From NCBI RefSeq assembly GCF_000281975.1, contig NZ_AKKE01000127.1, forward strand, positions 1 through 64,000: DNA of 64,000 nucleotides, read 5' to 3'. The notes below the pieces were generated by a model that saw nothing but the letters and a program-made list of their open reading frames with translations, had not been told where the DNA came from and searched no databases. Origin of the DNA: Novosphingobium sp. AP12. Its GTDB lineage: Bacteria > Pseudomonadota > Alphaproteobacteria > Sphingomonadales > Sphingomonadaceae. A program made the position numbers and the translations under genes. This document shows positions 35,491 through 44,679 of this stretch, piece after piece (within the stretch, counting starts at the first letter, position 1; each line of letters opens with the position of its first letter).

Positions 35491-37086
35491 CTACCGGGCT
35501 GGCGTCCCGCCAAGCTCAATGCGCCGCGACACCCCGATCGCATCGAGAAAAGCCTCGTCGTGGCTGACGACGAGGAGGGCGCCGTCGAACGCGGCAAGCC
35601 CGGCCTCGATGGCGGCGATCGAATCGAGATCGAGGTGGTTGGTCGGCTCGTCGAGAATGAGAAGCTCCGGCGGCGCCGGGCTCCCGAGGATGCAGGCGAG
35701 GCCGGCCCGCAGCATCTGCCCGCCGCTGAGCGTGGCGACCTCCTGCAGCGACGCAGCCGCGCGGAACTGGAACTTCGCCAGTGCCGAGCGGCAGGTGAAG
35801 TCGTCCGTGCCGGGATTGAGCGCCTGAAAATTCTCGGCGATCGACAGCGACGGATCGAGGATGCCGGCCGTCTGGTCCAGCATCGCCATGCGCGAGCCGC
35901 GCAGGATCGTGCCCGAGAACGGCTCAAGCCGCCCGGTGACGAGGGCCAGCAGCGTGGTCTTGCCTGACCCGTTCGGCCCCGCCAGGGCCACCCGCTCCGG
36001 CCCGGTCAGGGTGAACGACACACCGCGCAGCAGCGGCGCCGACGGATCGTAGCCGCCCGATACGTCCCGCAGCGCGAGTACGATCTTGCCGGGCGGCAGT
36101 CCGGTCGGGGCCAGCGCGACCGCCATCGTTTCGAGCATTTCGATCTGCTCGCGCGCGGCGATCGCCGCTGCCGATGCTTCGGCTTGCTGGCGCTGTGCGA
36201 GGCGGACGTTCTCTCCCCCGGTGTTCTCGGCGCGCTGCTTTCGGGCACCGGCAACGATGCGCGGCATGTCGCCGCGCGCGCCCTTGCGGCTGCCGGCCGC
36301 GTCGCGCCGCTGCTTGCGCTCCACCGCGACCTGCGCCTTGCGTGCGATCTCCGTCATCTGCCGCTCGGCCACTTCGAGATCGTGGTGCGCCGCTGCCAGT
36401 TCGATCGCCTTGCGCTCCCGGTACTGCGTCCAGTTGCCGCCATAGCGGGTCGCGCCCAGCGAAGTCATCTCGACGATGGCGTCCATCGTCTCCAGCAGTT
36501 CGCGGTCGTGGCTGACGATGATCGCCCCGGCCCGCCACGACGCGAGCAGATCGAGCAATGCGGCCCTTCCCTCGCGGTCGAGGTTGTTCGACGGCTCGTC
36601 CAGCATCAGGAAATCGGGAGCGGCCAGCAGCGCGCCCGCCATCGCCGCCCGCGTCCGCTGGCCGCCCGAAAGCCGGGCGAGCAGGCTATCGGGCCCCGCG
36701 TCGAGCCCCACCCGCGCAAGCGCCGAGGTGGCGCGCGCTTCCAGGGTCCAGTCGACTTCGGCGAGTTCCTCCATGGTTGCCTGCCCCGCCTCGGCCTTGC
36801 GCAGCACCGCAAGGTCGGCGGCGATGCCGAACAGGTCGGCGATGGTTTCTCCCGGCGCGACTTGCACGATCTGGCGCAGGACGGCGATGCTGCCGCTGCC
36901 CACGACCTTGCCGGAAGTCGGCTCAAGATCGCCGGAAAGCACCCGGAGCAGGCTCGTCTTGCCCACCCCGTTGCGACCGACGATGCCGACGCGCTCAGCA
37001 TTGAAACCGAGATTGAGATGGGTGAAGACCGGCTGGCCTTCCGGTGTCGACCAACCGAGGTCGAACGTCGTTATCGAGGCGGACAT
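35491..37086 (-). CDS. ABC-F family ATP-binding protein
   Basis: 531 residues from ATG at 37086 with AGGAAA eight bases upstream. Two ABC domains, each with Walker A (GRNGVGKTS, GPNGSGKTT), signature (RLSGGQRTRAA, TLSGGQMLRAG) and Walker B with DEPSNNLDREG or DEPTNHLDLDS, joined by an Arg/Lys-rich helical linker, and no membrane segments. This is the soluble ABC-F type that acts on ribosomes in translation control or antibiotic resistance; which one cannot be told. Convergent with rutA. Confidence 0.88.
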   Translation of the reverse strand: MSASITTFDLGWSTPEGQPVFTHLNLGFNAERVGIVGRNGVGKTSLLRVLSGDLEPTSGKVVGSGSIAVLRQIVQVAPGETIADLFGIAADLAVLRKAEAGQATMEELAEVDWTLEARATSALARVGLDAGPDSLLARLSGGQRTRAAMAGALLAAPDFLMLDEPSNNLDREGRAALLDLLASWRAGAIIVSHDRELLETMDAIVEMTSLGATRYGGNWTQYRERKAIELAAAHHDLEVAERQMTEIARKAQVAVERKQRRDAAGSRKGARGDMPRIVAGARKQRAENTGGENVRLAQRQQAEASAAAIAAREQIEMLETMAVALAPTGLPPGKIVLALRDVSGGYDPSAPLLRGVSFTLTGPERVALAGPNGSGKTTLLALVTGRLEPFSGTILRGSRMAMLDQTAGILDPSLSIAENFQALNPGTDDFTCRSALAKFQFRAAASLQEVATLSGGQMLRAGLACILGSPAPPELLILDEPTNHLDLDSIAAIEAGLAAFDGALLVVSHDEAFLDAIGVSRRIELGGTPAR

Positions 37087-37210
37087 GCGTGTGTTTCCTG
37101 GCAGCAAGACGGGTCTGAATTGCGGTCAGGTCAAATCACATCGTCGGTCGTATCCATTCGATAATCGGGAGCGCTTTCTTACATCCGCCCCGCGCGCCGC
37201 TCAAGTCCAA

Positions 37211-38476
37211 TCAGCGCCGAATGGCGGGCCGTGTCTCAGGCAGCATGAGCAGGACCGGCAGCACGCCCACCGCCACCGCCGCGATCATCAGGCCCGGCGC
37301 GGTGGTAGAGCCGGTACGCTCCGTCAGGATCTGGGCGAGCCAAGGCGTGAGGCCGCCGAACAGCGCGGTCGCGGTCGTGGCGCCGAGCGCGAGGCCGCTG
37401 AGGCGGCCCTCGGCGGGCATCTGCTCGGCAGTGGCGACGGCGCCCACCGCGCTCACCCCGCCCGCCAGCATCGCCAGCACCACCGCGCCCAGCAGCGCGG
37501 CTCCGGGGGATGCTCCGGCGAGCAAACGGAACATGAGATAGGGCATCGCGGCGCAGAGCACCGCCAGCCCGACCAGCACCGGGCGCCGCCCGACGCGGTC
37601 GGACAGCAGGCCGACAAAGGGCGTGACCACGATCACCGCCAGCGCGGCCAGCGTCGCCAGTTGCAGCGCCTGCGCCTCGGTGACGCTGCCCGCCGAAGTC
37701 AGGTAGACGGGGACGTAAGTGATGCCGACGTAATAAGTGATCGAACCCAGCGCGGAGATCGCGAAGCCGCGCAGGATGCCCCAGCGGTGACGTAACAGGG
37801 CATGGGCGAGCGGCCTTTGCGCCAGTGTCCCGGCATCGCGGCTGGCCTCGAACTCGGGCGATTCCTTCATCGCAGCGCGGGCGAACAGGATCGATCCGGC
37901 CAGCGCCGCGCCGAACAGGAACGGCAGGCGCCAGCCCCAGCTGTCCAGCTCCGGCGCGGGCATCAGGCTGACGGTCAGCGCCGCGATGCCCGCCGCCAGC
38001 AGCCCGCCGATCTCGCTCGTCGCCGCCGCCAGTGAGGTCACGAGGCCCCGGCGATGCGCCGGCGCGCCTTCGAGCAGGTAGGCGACGACGCCGGTGTACT
38101 CGCCCCCCACCGCGAAGCCCATCACGCATCGCAGCAGCAGGAGCAGGACGCCCGCGAGCGGCCCGACCTGCGCGGCGGTGGGCAGCATCGCGGTCAGCAA
38201 CATCGCCACCGTCATCAGCGCCATCGACGCCAGCAGCGTCGCGCGCCGCCCGCGCCGGTCGCCAAAATGCCCGAACACCATCGCGCCGACGGGCCGCATC
38301 AGGTAGGCAACTGCGAAGCCCGCCAGCGTCGTCAGCACCCCCCCGTGTCCGGCGAAGAACACGCGCGAGAGCACCGTGGCGAGGTAGAGGAACAGCGTGA
38401 AGTCGTACCACTCCACCACCGTCGACATCGCCGCAAGGGCAAGCGAGCGGCGGTCGAGCGGTTGGGGGGATGTCAT
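37211..38476 (-). CDS. MFS transporter, MHS (ProP-like) family
   Basis: 421 residues with 12 predicted membrane helices. VVEWYDFTLFLYLATVLSRVFF at the N-terminus and GHFGDRRGRRATLL between helices 2 and 3 are the metabolite:H+ symporter signatures, repeated in the second half as LLSDRVGRRPVLVG. LGGEYTG-type motif (AVGGEYTGVVAYLLE) in helix 4. Substrate unknown; the family takes up organic acids, betaine or proline. Single gene upstream of the ABC-F gene, same strand. Confidence 0.85.
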   Translation of the reverse strand: MTSPQPLDRRSLALAAMSTVVEWYDFTLFLYLATVLSRVFFAGHGGVLTTLAGFAVAYLMRPVGAMVFGHFGDRRGRRATLLASMALMTVAMLLTAMLPTAAQVGPLAGVLLLLLRCVMGFAVGGEYTGVVAYLLEGAPAHRRGLVTSLAAATSEIGGLLAAGIAALTVSLMPAPELDSWGWRLPFLFGAALAGSILFARAAMKESPEFEASRDAGTLAQRPLAHALLRHRWGILRGFAISALGSITYYVGITYVPVYLTSAGSVTEAQALQLATLAALAVIVVTPFVGLLSDRVGRRPVLVGLAVLCAAMPYLMFRLLAGASPGAALLGAVVLAMLAGGVSAVGAVATAEQMPAEGRLSGLALGATTATALFGGLTPWLAQILTERTGSTTAPGLMIAAVAVGVLPVLLMLPETRPAIRR

Positions 38477-38542
38477 CGGGGCAGCGTAACCGGGCCGCGA
38501 GGCGGGGGCAACCGGCTCGATTACTGCAAAAAATCCCCGTCG

Positions 38543-38669
38543 TCCCAGCCAAGGCTGGGACCGCTGGCATGGCCGCGCCCACTTCAGGGCAAGGCGGTCA
38601 CTCGAGGTCGGCCACCGAAAACCTCGTGCCTCAAGGGTGACCAGCGATCCCAGCTTTCGCCGGGATGAC
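38543..38669. repeat. Two dispersed palindromic intergenic repeats
   Basis: TCCCAGCCAAGGCTGGGA (38543-38560) is a perfect 8-bp palindrome arm pair. GATCCCAGCTTTCGCCGGGA starts at 38646 and resembles the GTCATCCC...GGGAT elements spread through many sphingomonad genomes. Both lie between hemF and the transporter and may serve as terminators. Confidence 0.5.
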
Positions 38670-38680
38670 GGGTTGTCGTA

Positions 38681-39544
38681 TCAGCTCCAGGTCGCCTCGG
38701 GCGGCAGGCTCATGAGGATGGCGTCGATGTTGCCGCCGGTCTTGAGGCCGAACAGCGTGCCCCTGTCGTAGACGAGATTGAATTCCGCATAGCGGCCGCG
38801 CCATTCCAGCTGCGTGGCTTTGTCGGCGAGGGTGAAGTCCATGCCCATGCGGAGCCGCACGAGCCGGGGGAAGACCGCCAGGAACGCCTCGCCCACGGCG
38901 CGGGTGAAGGCGAAGTTGGCCTCCCACGCGGCTTCGTCAGGGCACTCCAGGTGATCGTAGAAAATGCCGCCGACACCGCGATGAACCTTGCGGTGGGGGA
39001 TGTAGAAATACTCGTCCGCCCAGGCCTTGTAACGGTCGTAGTAGCCATCGCGGTGGGCGTCGCAGGCGGCCTTGAACTCCGCATGAAACTTGGCGGTGTC
39101 CTCATCGTAGGGGATCGGCGGGTTGAGGTCGGCGCCACCGCCGAACCACGCCTTGGTGGTCGTGAGGAACCGCGTGTTCATGTGGACGGCGGGGACGTGC
39201 GGGTTCGCCATGTGCGCCACGAGGCTGATACCGGTCGCGGTAAAGCCGTTTTGTTCGGCGGAGGCACCGTTGATGGTGCCGGCGAAGTCCTTCGCCAGCC
39301 CGCCCGATACCGCTGAGATGTTGACGCCGACCTTCTCGAACACGCGGCCCTTCATGAGCCCGCGCGTCCCGCCACCCGTCTCGTCGGCCTCGCCCTCGAC
39401 CGCTGTGCGTTGCCAGGGCGTGTAGCCGAACGCCGCGTCGGAGCCGGCCTCGCGCTCGATTGCCTCGAACTCGGCGCAGATCGCGTCGCGCAGGGAGCGG
39501 AACCAGTCGCTGGCGCGGGCGGTGAAAGGGGTCCAGTCTGTCAT
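38681..39544 (-). CDS. hemF: Oxygen-dependent coproporphyrinogen III oxidase
   Basis: 287 residues from ATG at 39544 (MTDWTPFTARASDWFRS). Family signatures: RVFEKVGVNISAVSG, VHMNTRFLTTTKAWFGGGAD, KFHAEFKAACDAH, HRGVGGIFYDHLE and the C-terminal RGRYAEFNLVYDRGTLFGL. Converts coproporphyrinogen III to protoporphyrinogen IX using oxygen, in the cytoplasm. Divergent from the phosphoesterase gene with 44 bases between starts, so the promoters overlap. Confidence 0.95.
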   Translation of the reverse strand: MTDWTPFTARASDWFRSLRDAICAEFEAIEREAGSDAAFGYTPWQRTAVEGEADETGGGTRGLMKGRVFEKVGVNISAVSGGLAKDFAGTINGASAEQNGFTATGISLVAHMANPHVPAVHMNTRFLTTTKAWFGGGADLNPPIPYDEDTAKFHAEFKAACDAHRDGYYDRYKAWADEYFYIPHRKVHRGVGGIFYDHLECPDEAAWEANFAFTRAVGEAFLAVFPRLVRLRMGMDFTLADKATQLEWRGRYAEFNLVYDRGTLFGLKTGGNIDAILMSLPPEATWS

Positions 39545-39588
39545 GATGGGCGCTTGCCAAATCGCGGAGCCTGCGGCAAGGGAAAGCC

Positions 39589-40296
39589 ATGGTTCCCTTT
39601 TCGTTCCAGAGTGACGAGATGCTCCTCGTAGATGGCGGTGTCGCCAGCATGGGTGTAGGACGCGCCAGCGCGCTGTACTGGCCGCGCGAGCAGGCGCTGC
39701 TGGTCGCCGACCTGCACCTCGAGAAGGCAAGTTTCTTCGCACGCACCGGGCAGATGCTCCCCCCCTACGACAGCCGTGAAACGCTGGAACGGCTCGCCGT
39801 CGCCGTGCGCGTCACCGGCGCGCGGCGCGTGTTCGCGCTGGGCGACAACTTCCACGACAGCGCCGGACCGGACCGGCTCGAACCGCACGCGGCAGGCATG
39901 CTCGCCGCCCTCACCCGCGCGCTCGACTGGGTTTGGATCACCGGCAACCACGATCCCCACCTCGGCGCCGAAGCCGGAGGCACGCGGATCGAGGAACTGG
40001 CCCTGGGCGGCGTGACCCTGCGCCACCAGGCGCTGCCGGGTACGAGCGAGGCGGAAGTCTCGGGGCACTACCATCCCCGGCTCGTCGTCCACGCGCGCGG
40101 ACGGCGGATCGCCCGGCCCTGCGCAGTGCGCAGCGAGAACCGGCTGATCCTCCCCGCTTTCGGCGCCCTCACCGGCGGCATGAGCGCCGCCGATCCGGCG
40201 ATCCTGTCCGCCCTCCAGCCCGCCGACGCGATCGAGGCGCTGGTGCCCGCGCAGGGGCGGATGGTGTGCTATCCCCTCTGGCGAAAAGCGGCCTGA
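39589..40296 (+). CDS. pdeM: PdeM-like metallophosphoesterase
   Basis: 235 residues. Calcineurin-like metal-binding motifs in order: LLVADLHLEKASFF, VFALGDNFHDS, WITGNHDPHLG and VSGHYHPRLVV. This is the pattern of the ligase-associated DNA-damage-response endonuclease PdeM, which in other bacteria travels with an ATP-dependent ligase, a helicase and a nuclease; those partners are not beside it here. The family call is good; a role in DNA repair is inferred. Confidence 0.75.
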   Translation: MVPFSFQSDEMLLVDGGVASMGVGRASALYWPREQALLVADLHLEKASFFARTGQMLPPYDSRETLERLAVAVRVTGARRVFALGDNFHDSAGPDRLEPHAAGMLAALTRALDWVWITGNHDPHLGAEAGGTRIEELALGGVTLRHQALPGTSEAEVSGHYHPRLVVHARGRRIARPCAVRSENRLILPAFGALTGGMSAADPAILSALQPADAIEALVPAQGRMVCYPLWRKAA

Positions 40297-40425
40297 ATAC
40301 CCATATCGCCTCTATCACCGCTCCGGCGGTACGGGCATTCATTTTACATCGGTCGATTCCCGCTTTGCGCGGAACACCGAATCGCATTATTGACGCCCGA
40401 TTCGCACACACGGCAGTAACGATTC

Positions 40426-40440
40426 AGGAGAACGTCTATA
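40426..40440 (+). promoter_or_regulatory. infC ribosome site with AUA start
   Basis: AGGAG at 40426-40430, then seven bases, then ATA at 40438-40440, in frame with infC. No other start in this frame has a comparable site; the ATG pair at 40459 is 28 bases from AGGAG. Confidence 0.65.
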
Positions 40441-40980
40441 GCACCCCCTCCCCGGCGTATGATGACGCCACCGGTCAAGAGCGGACCGCGTTTCAATAAC
40501 ATGATCCAGTCCGACAAGGTCCGGGTCATCGACCAGGACGGCGAGAACCTCGGCGTCATGTACACGCGCCAAGCGATCGAGCAGGCGAACGAGGTCGGTC
40601 TCGACCTTGTCGAAGTCTCTCCGAACGCCGATCCGCCGGTGTGCAAGTTCCTCGATGTGGGCAAGTACCGGTACGAAGCCCAGAAAAAGGCCAACGCCGC
40701 GCGCAAGACCCAGAAGACGCAGGAGATCAAAGAGATCAAGATGCGTCCGAACATCGACGACCACGATTACGACGTGAAGATGCGCAACATCCACCGGTTC
40801 ATCGAGGACGGCGACAAGGTGAAGGTCACCCTGCGCTTCCGAGGCCGCGAGCTGTCGCACCAGCAGCTGGGCATGGACCTGCTGCGCCGCGTGCAGACGG
40901 ACTGCGAGGAAACCGCCAAGATCGAGGCCTATCCGCGCATGGAAGGCCGCCAGATGCTGATGGTGCTTTCGCCGAAGTAA
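40438..40980 (+). CDS. infC: Translation initiation factor IF-3, probable AUA start
   Basis: 180 residues if read from ATA at 40438 ([19 protein letters not shown]), 173 from ATG at 40459. N-terminal domain [19 protein letters not shown], the Lys-rich linker helix ([18 protein letters not shown]) and C-terminal domain with [20 protein letters not shown] and [16 protein letters not shown]-3 checks initiator tRNA and start codons on the 30S subunit. A poor start codon on infC lets IF-3 limit its own synthesis, as known for AUU in enteric bacteria; here the spacing supports AUA. Confidence 0.93.
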   Translation: MAPPPRRMMTPPVKSGPRFNNMIQSDKVRVIDQDGENLGVMYTRQAIEQANEVGLDLVEVSPNADPPVCKFLDVGKYRYEAQKKANAARKTQKTQEIKEIKMRPNIDDHDYDVKMRNIHRFIEDGDKVKVTLRFRGRELSHQQLGMDLLRRVQTDCEETAKIEAYPRMEGRQMLMVLSPK

Positions 40981-41011
40981 TTCGCGCGTCGCGCTATCGA
41001 AGAGTACGCAG

Positions 41012-41037
41012 GGGCGTGGCCGTTGGCCGCGCCCTTT
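41012..41037 (+). terminator. Rho-independent terminator after infC
   Basis: GGGCGTGGCC (41012-41021), loop GTT, GGCCGCGCCC (41025-41034), then TTT. Ten-pair stem with one G-T pair, 31 bases after the infC stop. Confidence 0.65.
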
Positions 41038-41080
41038 GTCGTTGGGCGTGGCCCGGCGAACCGACCGGGCCTGGGCCGTG

Positions 41081-41554
41081 CTATTCGTCGCCGTTGCCGG
41101 CGCGCGCCGGCGTGCCCCGGCGCAGGCGCATCATGACCGGCGCGTCGTCTTTGCGCGTTTCCTCGAGGTAGACAAGCTCCCGCCGCCCGTCCGCAACGAG
41201 CGCCGCGCCGCCATGCGGGCGGATCAGGTGCAGCGCGCAAACAGTCTCTTCGGGCGGACTCTTCGGCGAGGGCAGCCTCCCCAGCGCGGCATTCTGGTCG
41301 AACTCCTGGCGCAGCACCTGCCGGCTGACGAGGCCGAAATCCCGCTTGGCGACATAGGCGATGCCGCTCGGTGCGTGGGCCCCTATCACGGTGACGGCAT
41401 CGCTGCCGACGATCACGCCTTCCCCGGCTCCGGCGACGCTCACCCAGCCCCCCCGGAAGTCGCCGATGCGGCATTCCGGCGCGGGAACACGGGTTGCCGG
41501 CGCACTCGAGCATCCTGCCAGCAGAACCGCGCCGACGACGAAGCCCGCTCTCAT
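41081..41554 (-). CDS. Putative lipoprotein
   Basis: 157 residues. N-terminus MRAGFVVGAVLLAGCSS is a lipoprotein signal with lipobox LAGC. The rest is a small beta-rich domain with only three further cysteines (ECRIG, VCALHL). No family recognised. Ends convergently with infC, 44 bases past its terminator. Expected in the periplasm, attached to a membrane by lipid. Confidence 0.6.
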   Translation of the reverse strand: MRAGFVVGAVLLAGCSSAPATRVPAPECRIGDFRGGWVSVAGAGEGVIVGSDAVTVIGAHAPSGIAYVAKRDFGLVSRQVLRQEFDQNAALGRLPSPKSPPEETVCALHLIRPHGGAALVADGRRELVYLEETRKDDAPVMMRLRRGTPARAGNGDE

Positions 41555-41951
41555 CCCGGCAATTCTCCGGCCAACCGGCCCTCACGGCAAAGCGGAAGGC
41601 GCAGCGACGGCACGACCTTGCGCCTGTTCCCGATCACTGCGGTAAGGCTTTGCGCGTCGCCATTCATAATGAGGACTCCTGCAAGGCGACCACGGCTTTG
41701 CCACGGCGGCCTTCTCATCGTTCTTTCGCAACCCATGGAGGCCGCAGCTCCGCGGCAGATAATGCACTAACCGATACTCCCGCACCGGAGCCGGCACGGG
41801 ACGATTATTTAATTACACAGGTTATTAGGCAGCCACGCGTAAGCAAGTCAATCGCATCATCACTGCTGCGAATCGATGAATACTGCACAATTGTTGAGGC
41901 AAATCGAACACTTGCACCGCACCTGACAAGGCAGCGCAGCCGTTTCGGTCC
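41555..41951. other. Intergenic region with AT-rich segment
   Basis: About 400 bases between the lipoprotein gene start and the end of the DnaJ-domain gene, both minus strand. 41800-41930 is AT-richer, probably the lipoprotein promoter area together with gene-end sequence. No gene supported. Confidence 0.35.
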
Positions 41952-42485
41952 TCAGCCGCGCCACTCGCGGCGATCTTCGGCTGCGCGCAGCACTTCGTAG
42001 GCGACTTGATAGATCTGGAAGGCCTTGGCGGCCTCCTCGTCTCCCGGCCGTACGTCGGGATGGACTTCCTTGGCGCGGCTGCGCCAGGCCTTCTTCACGG
42101 CGTCGAAATCGGCATCGGGCTCGAGGCCCAGTGCTTCGAGCGCACGCAGTTCATCGCCGCTGCGGGTGCCGTCACCCGACCCGGCCCAGCCGTAGTGCGC
42201 GGATTCCTTGAAGCCGCCGTTGTCAGACCGCTCCTGCGCCTCGCGCATGGCGGCTTCCTCGGCGTCGAGGCCGGCGAAGTAGTCCCAGCCCGAATTGTAT
42301 TCCGCGGCGTGCTTCTGGCAGAAATACCAGCGATCGGGATTGTTCGGGCTCTTGGGAGCGGGGCAGTCGCCCGGGTCGGTGCAACCGTGCCGATCGCACA
42401 GGCGCACCTGCGCAGCCTCGCGCGAGCTGCCGTAGCCACGCCAGCGGGGGAAACCCCAGTCGGAAGATCGGCGCACGCGGCTCAT
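41952..42485 (-). CDS. DnaJ-domain protein
   Basis: 177 residues. The C-terminal 65 residues form a J domain: LRALEALGLEPDADFDAVKK, AWRSRAKEVHPDVRPGDEEA (HPD motif present) and AFQIYQVAYEVLRAA. The N-terminal part has Cys/His pairs (LCDRHGCTDPGDC, FCQKHAAEY) that could bind a metal. A DnaK co-chaperone of the small alphaproteobacterial type; client unknown. Downstream of pal by 139 bases on the same strand. Confidence 0.85.
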   Translation of the reverse strand: MSRVRRSSDWGFPRWRGYGSSREAAQVRLCDRHGCTDPGDCPAPKSPNNPDRWYFCQKHAAEYNSGWDYFAGLDAEEAAMREAQERSDNGGFKESAHYGWAGSGDGTRSGDELRALEALGLEPDADFDAVKKAWRSRAKEVHPDVRPGDEEAAKAFQIYQVAYEVLRAAEDRREWRG

Positions 42486-42624
42486 CCGGAGCGCGATAAG
42501 CCGCGACTCGACGGCGATGCAAGCCCCGCTGTTCCGGGGGCCGAGAAATAGCGCTTCATCACGGGATTCCCGGACCTGGCGCCTGCCCTATGGCGATCGC
42601 CGGGTCCGGTGGATCTCATCCTGG

Positions 42625-43164
42625 TCAGTCGATCGTCACGGTCACCGCGCGGCGGTTCTGCGCCCACGACTGCTCGTCGGAGCCGAGCGCGATCGGGCGC
42701 TCCTTGCCGTAACTGATGGTGTTGAGACGCGCCGGCTCGACGCCGAGGCTGATGAGGTAGTTCTTCGCCGAATTGGCCCGACGCTCGCCCAGCGCGAGGT
42801 TGTATTCGCGGGTGCCGCGCTCGTCGGCATGGCCTTCGATCGTCGCGCGCTTGGCGGGATACTGCGTCAGCCACTGCGCCTGCTTGGCGAGCGCCTGCTG
42901 GTCCTCGGCATCGACGTCATACTTGTCGAGAGCGAAGTAGATCGTGTCCGAACCCATCATCTTGGCGACGAAGTCCGCCTGGCTGCCCGGGGTGGCGACG
43001 CCCATCGAGCCGGTGCCGGTGTCGGTGCTGGTCGCCGGGCCGGGCTCGGGCGGAAGCTGCAGGGGAGCTTTCTTCGCGCAGGCCGAGATTGCCAGCGCGC
43101 CCGCGACGACGAGCATCGTGGCGCCGACGCGGGTGTTGCGCGCGAGGGAGGGGGAGGTAGGCAT
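42625..43164 (-). CDS. pal: Peptidoglycan-associated lipoprotein Pal
   Basis: 179 residues. Lipoprotein signal with cleavage before Cys (ALAISACAKK), a Pro/Thr linker, then the OmpA-like peptidoglycan-binding domain: IYFALDKYDVDAEDQQAL, IEGHADERGTREYNLALGERRA and YGKERPIALG. Anchors the outer membrane to the wall and binds TolB and TolA. Last gene of the tol-pal run. Confidence 0.95.
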   Translation of the reverse strand: MPTSPSLARNTRVGATMLVVAGALAISACAKKAPLQLPPEPGPATSTDTGTGSMGVATPGSQADFVAKMMGSDTIYFALDKYDVDAEDQQALAKQAQWLTQYPAKRATIEGHADERGTREYNLALGERRANSAKNYLISLGVEPARLNTISYGKERPIALGSDEQSWAQNRRAVTVTID

Positions 43165-43293
43165 CGGGCAAGTCTCCTATGCTGCTCAGCCCGTATGAAT
43201 GGCCGGCATGTTCTGAAGTTCCGTTCAATATTTAACACAGCCAACCTGAACGACCGCCAACGAATCGCCGCCCGTCGTTCAGGATTGTGCTGA

Positions 43294-44679
43294 TCAGGGG
43301 CGCACGGGGCCCCAGGCGGGGTCGGATGCACCCACCGGAGTGGGCAGCTTGCGCTCGTTGCGCCCGGTCAGGTCGACCTGCCAGATCGAGGCGGTGCCTG
43401 AGGTCTTTGCGGTGCGGAAGAACTGGACGATGCGTCCGTTCGGCGACCAAGTCGGCGCCTCGTCCTGCCAGTTGTCGGTGAGGTGGCGCATGCCGCCGCC
43501 GCTCGGGCTCATGACCGCGACCCGCAGGTTTCCGGCGATGTGGGTGAAGGCGATCTGATCGCCGCGCGGGCTCCACTCAGGCGTTGCGGCGCGCCCGCCG
43601 AAGAAGCTGATGCGGCGCTGGTTCGAGCCGTCCGCACCCATTACGTAGATCTGCTGGCTGCCCGAACGGTCGCTCTCGAACACTATCTGGCTGCCATCGG
43701 GCGAATAGGACCCGCCGATGTTGATGCCCGGTCCGTTGGTCAGCTTCTGCGGCGTGCCGCCGCCGGCCGAGGAGATGCGGTAGATGTCGGTCGTGCCGCT
43801 CTTGGCCATCGAATAGAGCACCCACTTGCCGTCGGGCGACCAGCGCGGTGCCAGCGTAGGTGCGCCGGTGCGCGCGACCAGCGTCTGCCGGTCGGTGGCG
43901 AGGTCGTAGGAATAGATGCTCGGCTGGCCGTTGAGGTAGGACAGGTAGAGGATCTTGGAATAGTCGGGCGAATAGCGCGGGGTGAGCGCCATGGCCTGTC
44001 CGCTGGTCAGGTAGCGGTGGTTGGCCCCGTCCGAATCCATGATCGCCAGCCGCTTCATGCGGTGATCCTTGGGTCCGGTCTCGGCGATGTAGGCGATCTT
44101 GGAATCGAAGAACGGGCTTTCACCCGACAGACGCGAATAGACCATGTCGGCGCATTTGTGCGCGGCGCGGCGCCAGTCGGACGCGGGCACCTGCCAGCCG
44201 CCCTTCACGAGCTGCTGCTTGAGGGCGACGTCGTAGAGGTAGCAGCCGACCGTCAGGTTGCCGTCGGCACCGGCACGCACGTAGCCCTGCACCAGCATGT
44301 CGGCGCTACGCGAGGCCCAGGTGCCGTAGTCGGGCGCCTGGACCTGCGCATAGGCGGGCTGAGGCAAGCCGTCCGGGCCGGACGGCTTGAACAACCCGTT
44401 GTTCTTGAGGTCGCCCGCGACCACCTGCGACAGCGCTCGGCCGAGCGCGCCGGTCGTGCCCGCGTTGGTGCGGGTGGGCACGTCGGCGTCGGTGGCGAAC
44501 GAGGTGATCGCGATGCCGAGGTCCTGCCACTCGCTTTCGTCCGACACGGTGACTTCGAGGCCGCCGTCTTCGGCAGGGGCGGGGGGCGTGGCCGGCACCA
44601 CCTGGGCCAGCGCGGCGCCCGAGGCGACCATCGCGCCCGAAAGCATCAATCCCAGAGCGAGGATACGGGTTATCTTCAT
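43294..44679 (-). CDS. tolB: Tol-Pal system periplasmic protein TolB
   Basis: 461 residues. Signal peptide (ALGLMLSGAMVASGAALAQ), N-terminal TolB domain (DLGIAITSFATDADVP, VVAGDLKNNGLFKPSG) and five to six beta-propeller blades with the repeating SPDG/W pattern (ALTPRYSPDYSKILYLSY, LAPRWSPDGKWVLYSM, GGSYSPDGSQIVFESD). Works between Pal and TolA in the periplasm. Its start overlaps the tolA stop by four bases. Confidence 0.95.
   Translation of the reverse strand: MKITRILALGLMLSGAMVASGAALAQVVPATPPAPAEDGGLEVTVSDESEWQDLGIAITSFATDADVPTRTNAGTTGALGRALSQVVAGDLKNNGLFKPSGPDGLPQPAYAQVQAPDYGTWASRSADMLVQGYVRAGADGNLTVGCYLYDVALKQQLVKGGWQVPASDWRRAAHKCADMVYSRLSGESPFFDSKIAYIAETGPKDHRMKRLAIMDSDGANHRYLTSGQAMALTPRYSPDYSKILYLSYLNGQPSIYSYDLATDRQTLVARTGAPTLAPRWSPDGKWVLYSMAKSGTTDIYRISSAGGGTPQKLTNGPGINIGGSYSPDGSQIVFESDRSGSQQIYVMGADGSNQRRISFFGGRAATPEWSPRGDQIAFTHIAGNLRVAVMSPSGGGMRHLTDNWQDEAPTWSPNGRIVQFFRTAKTSGTASIWQVDLTGRNERKLPTPVGASDPAWGPVRP

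Noticed and set aside
37236-38582. 448-codon minus-strand frame overlapping the transporter
   Set aside because: Arg/Ala-rich and hydrophilic; the other frame has clear MHS transporter motifs.
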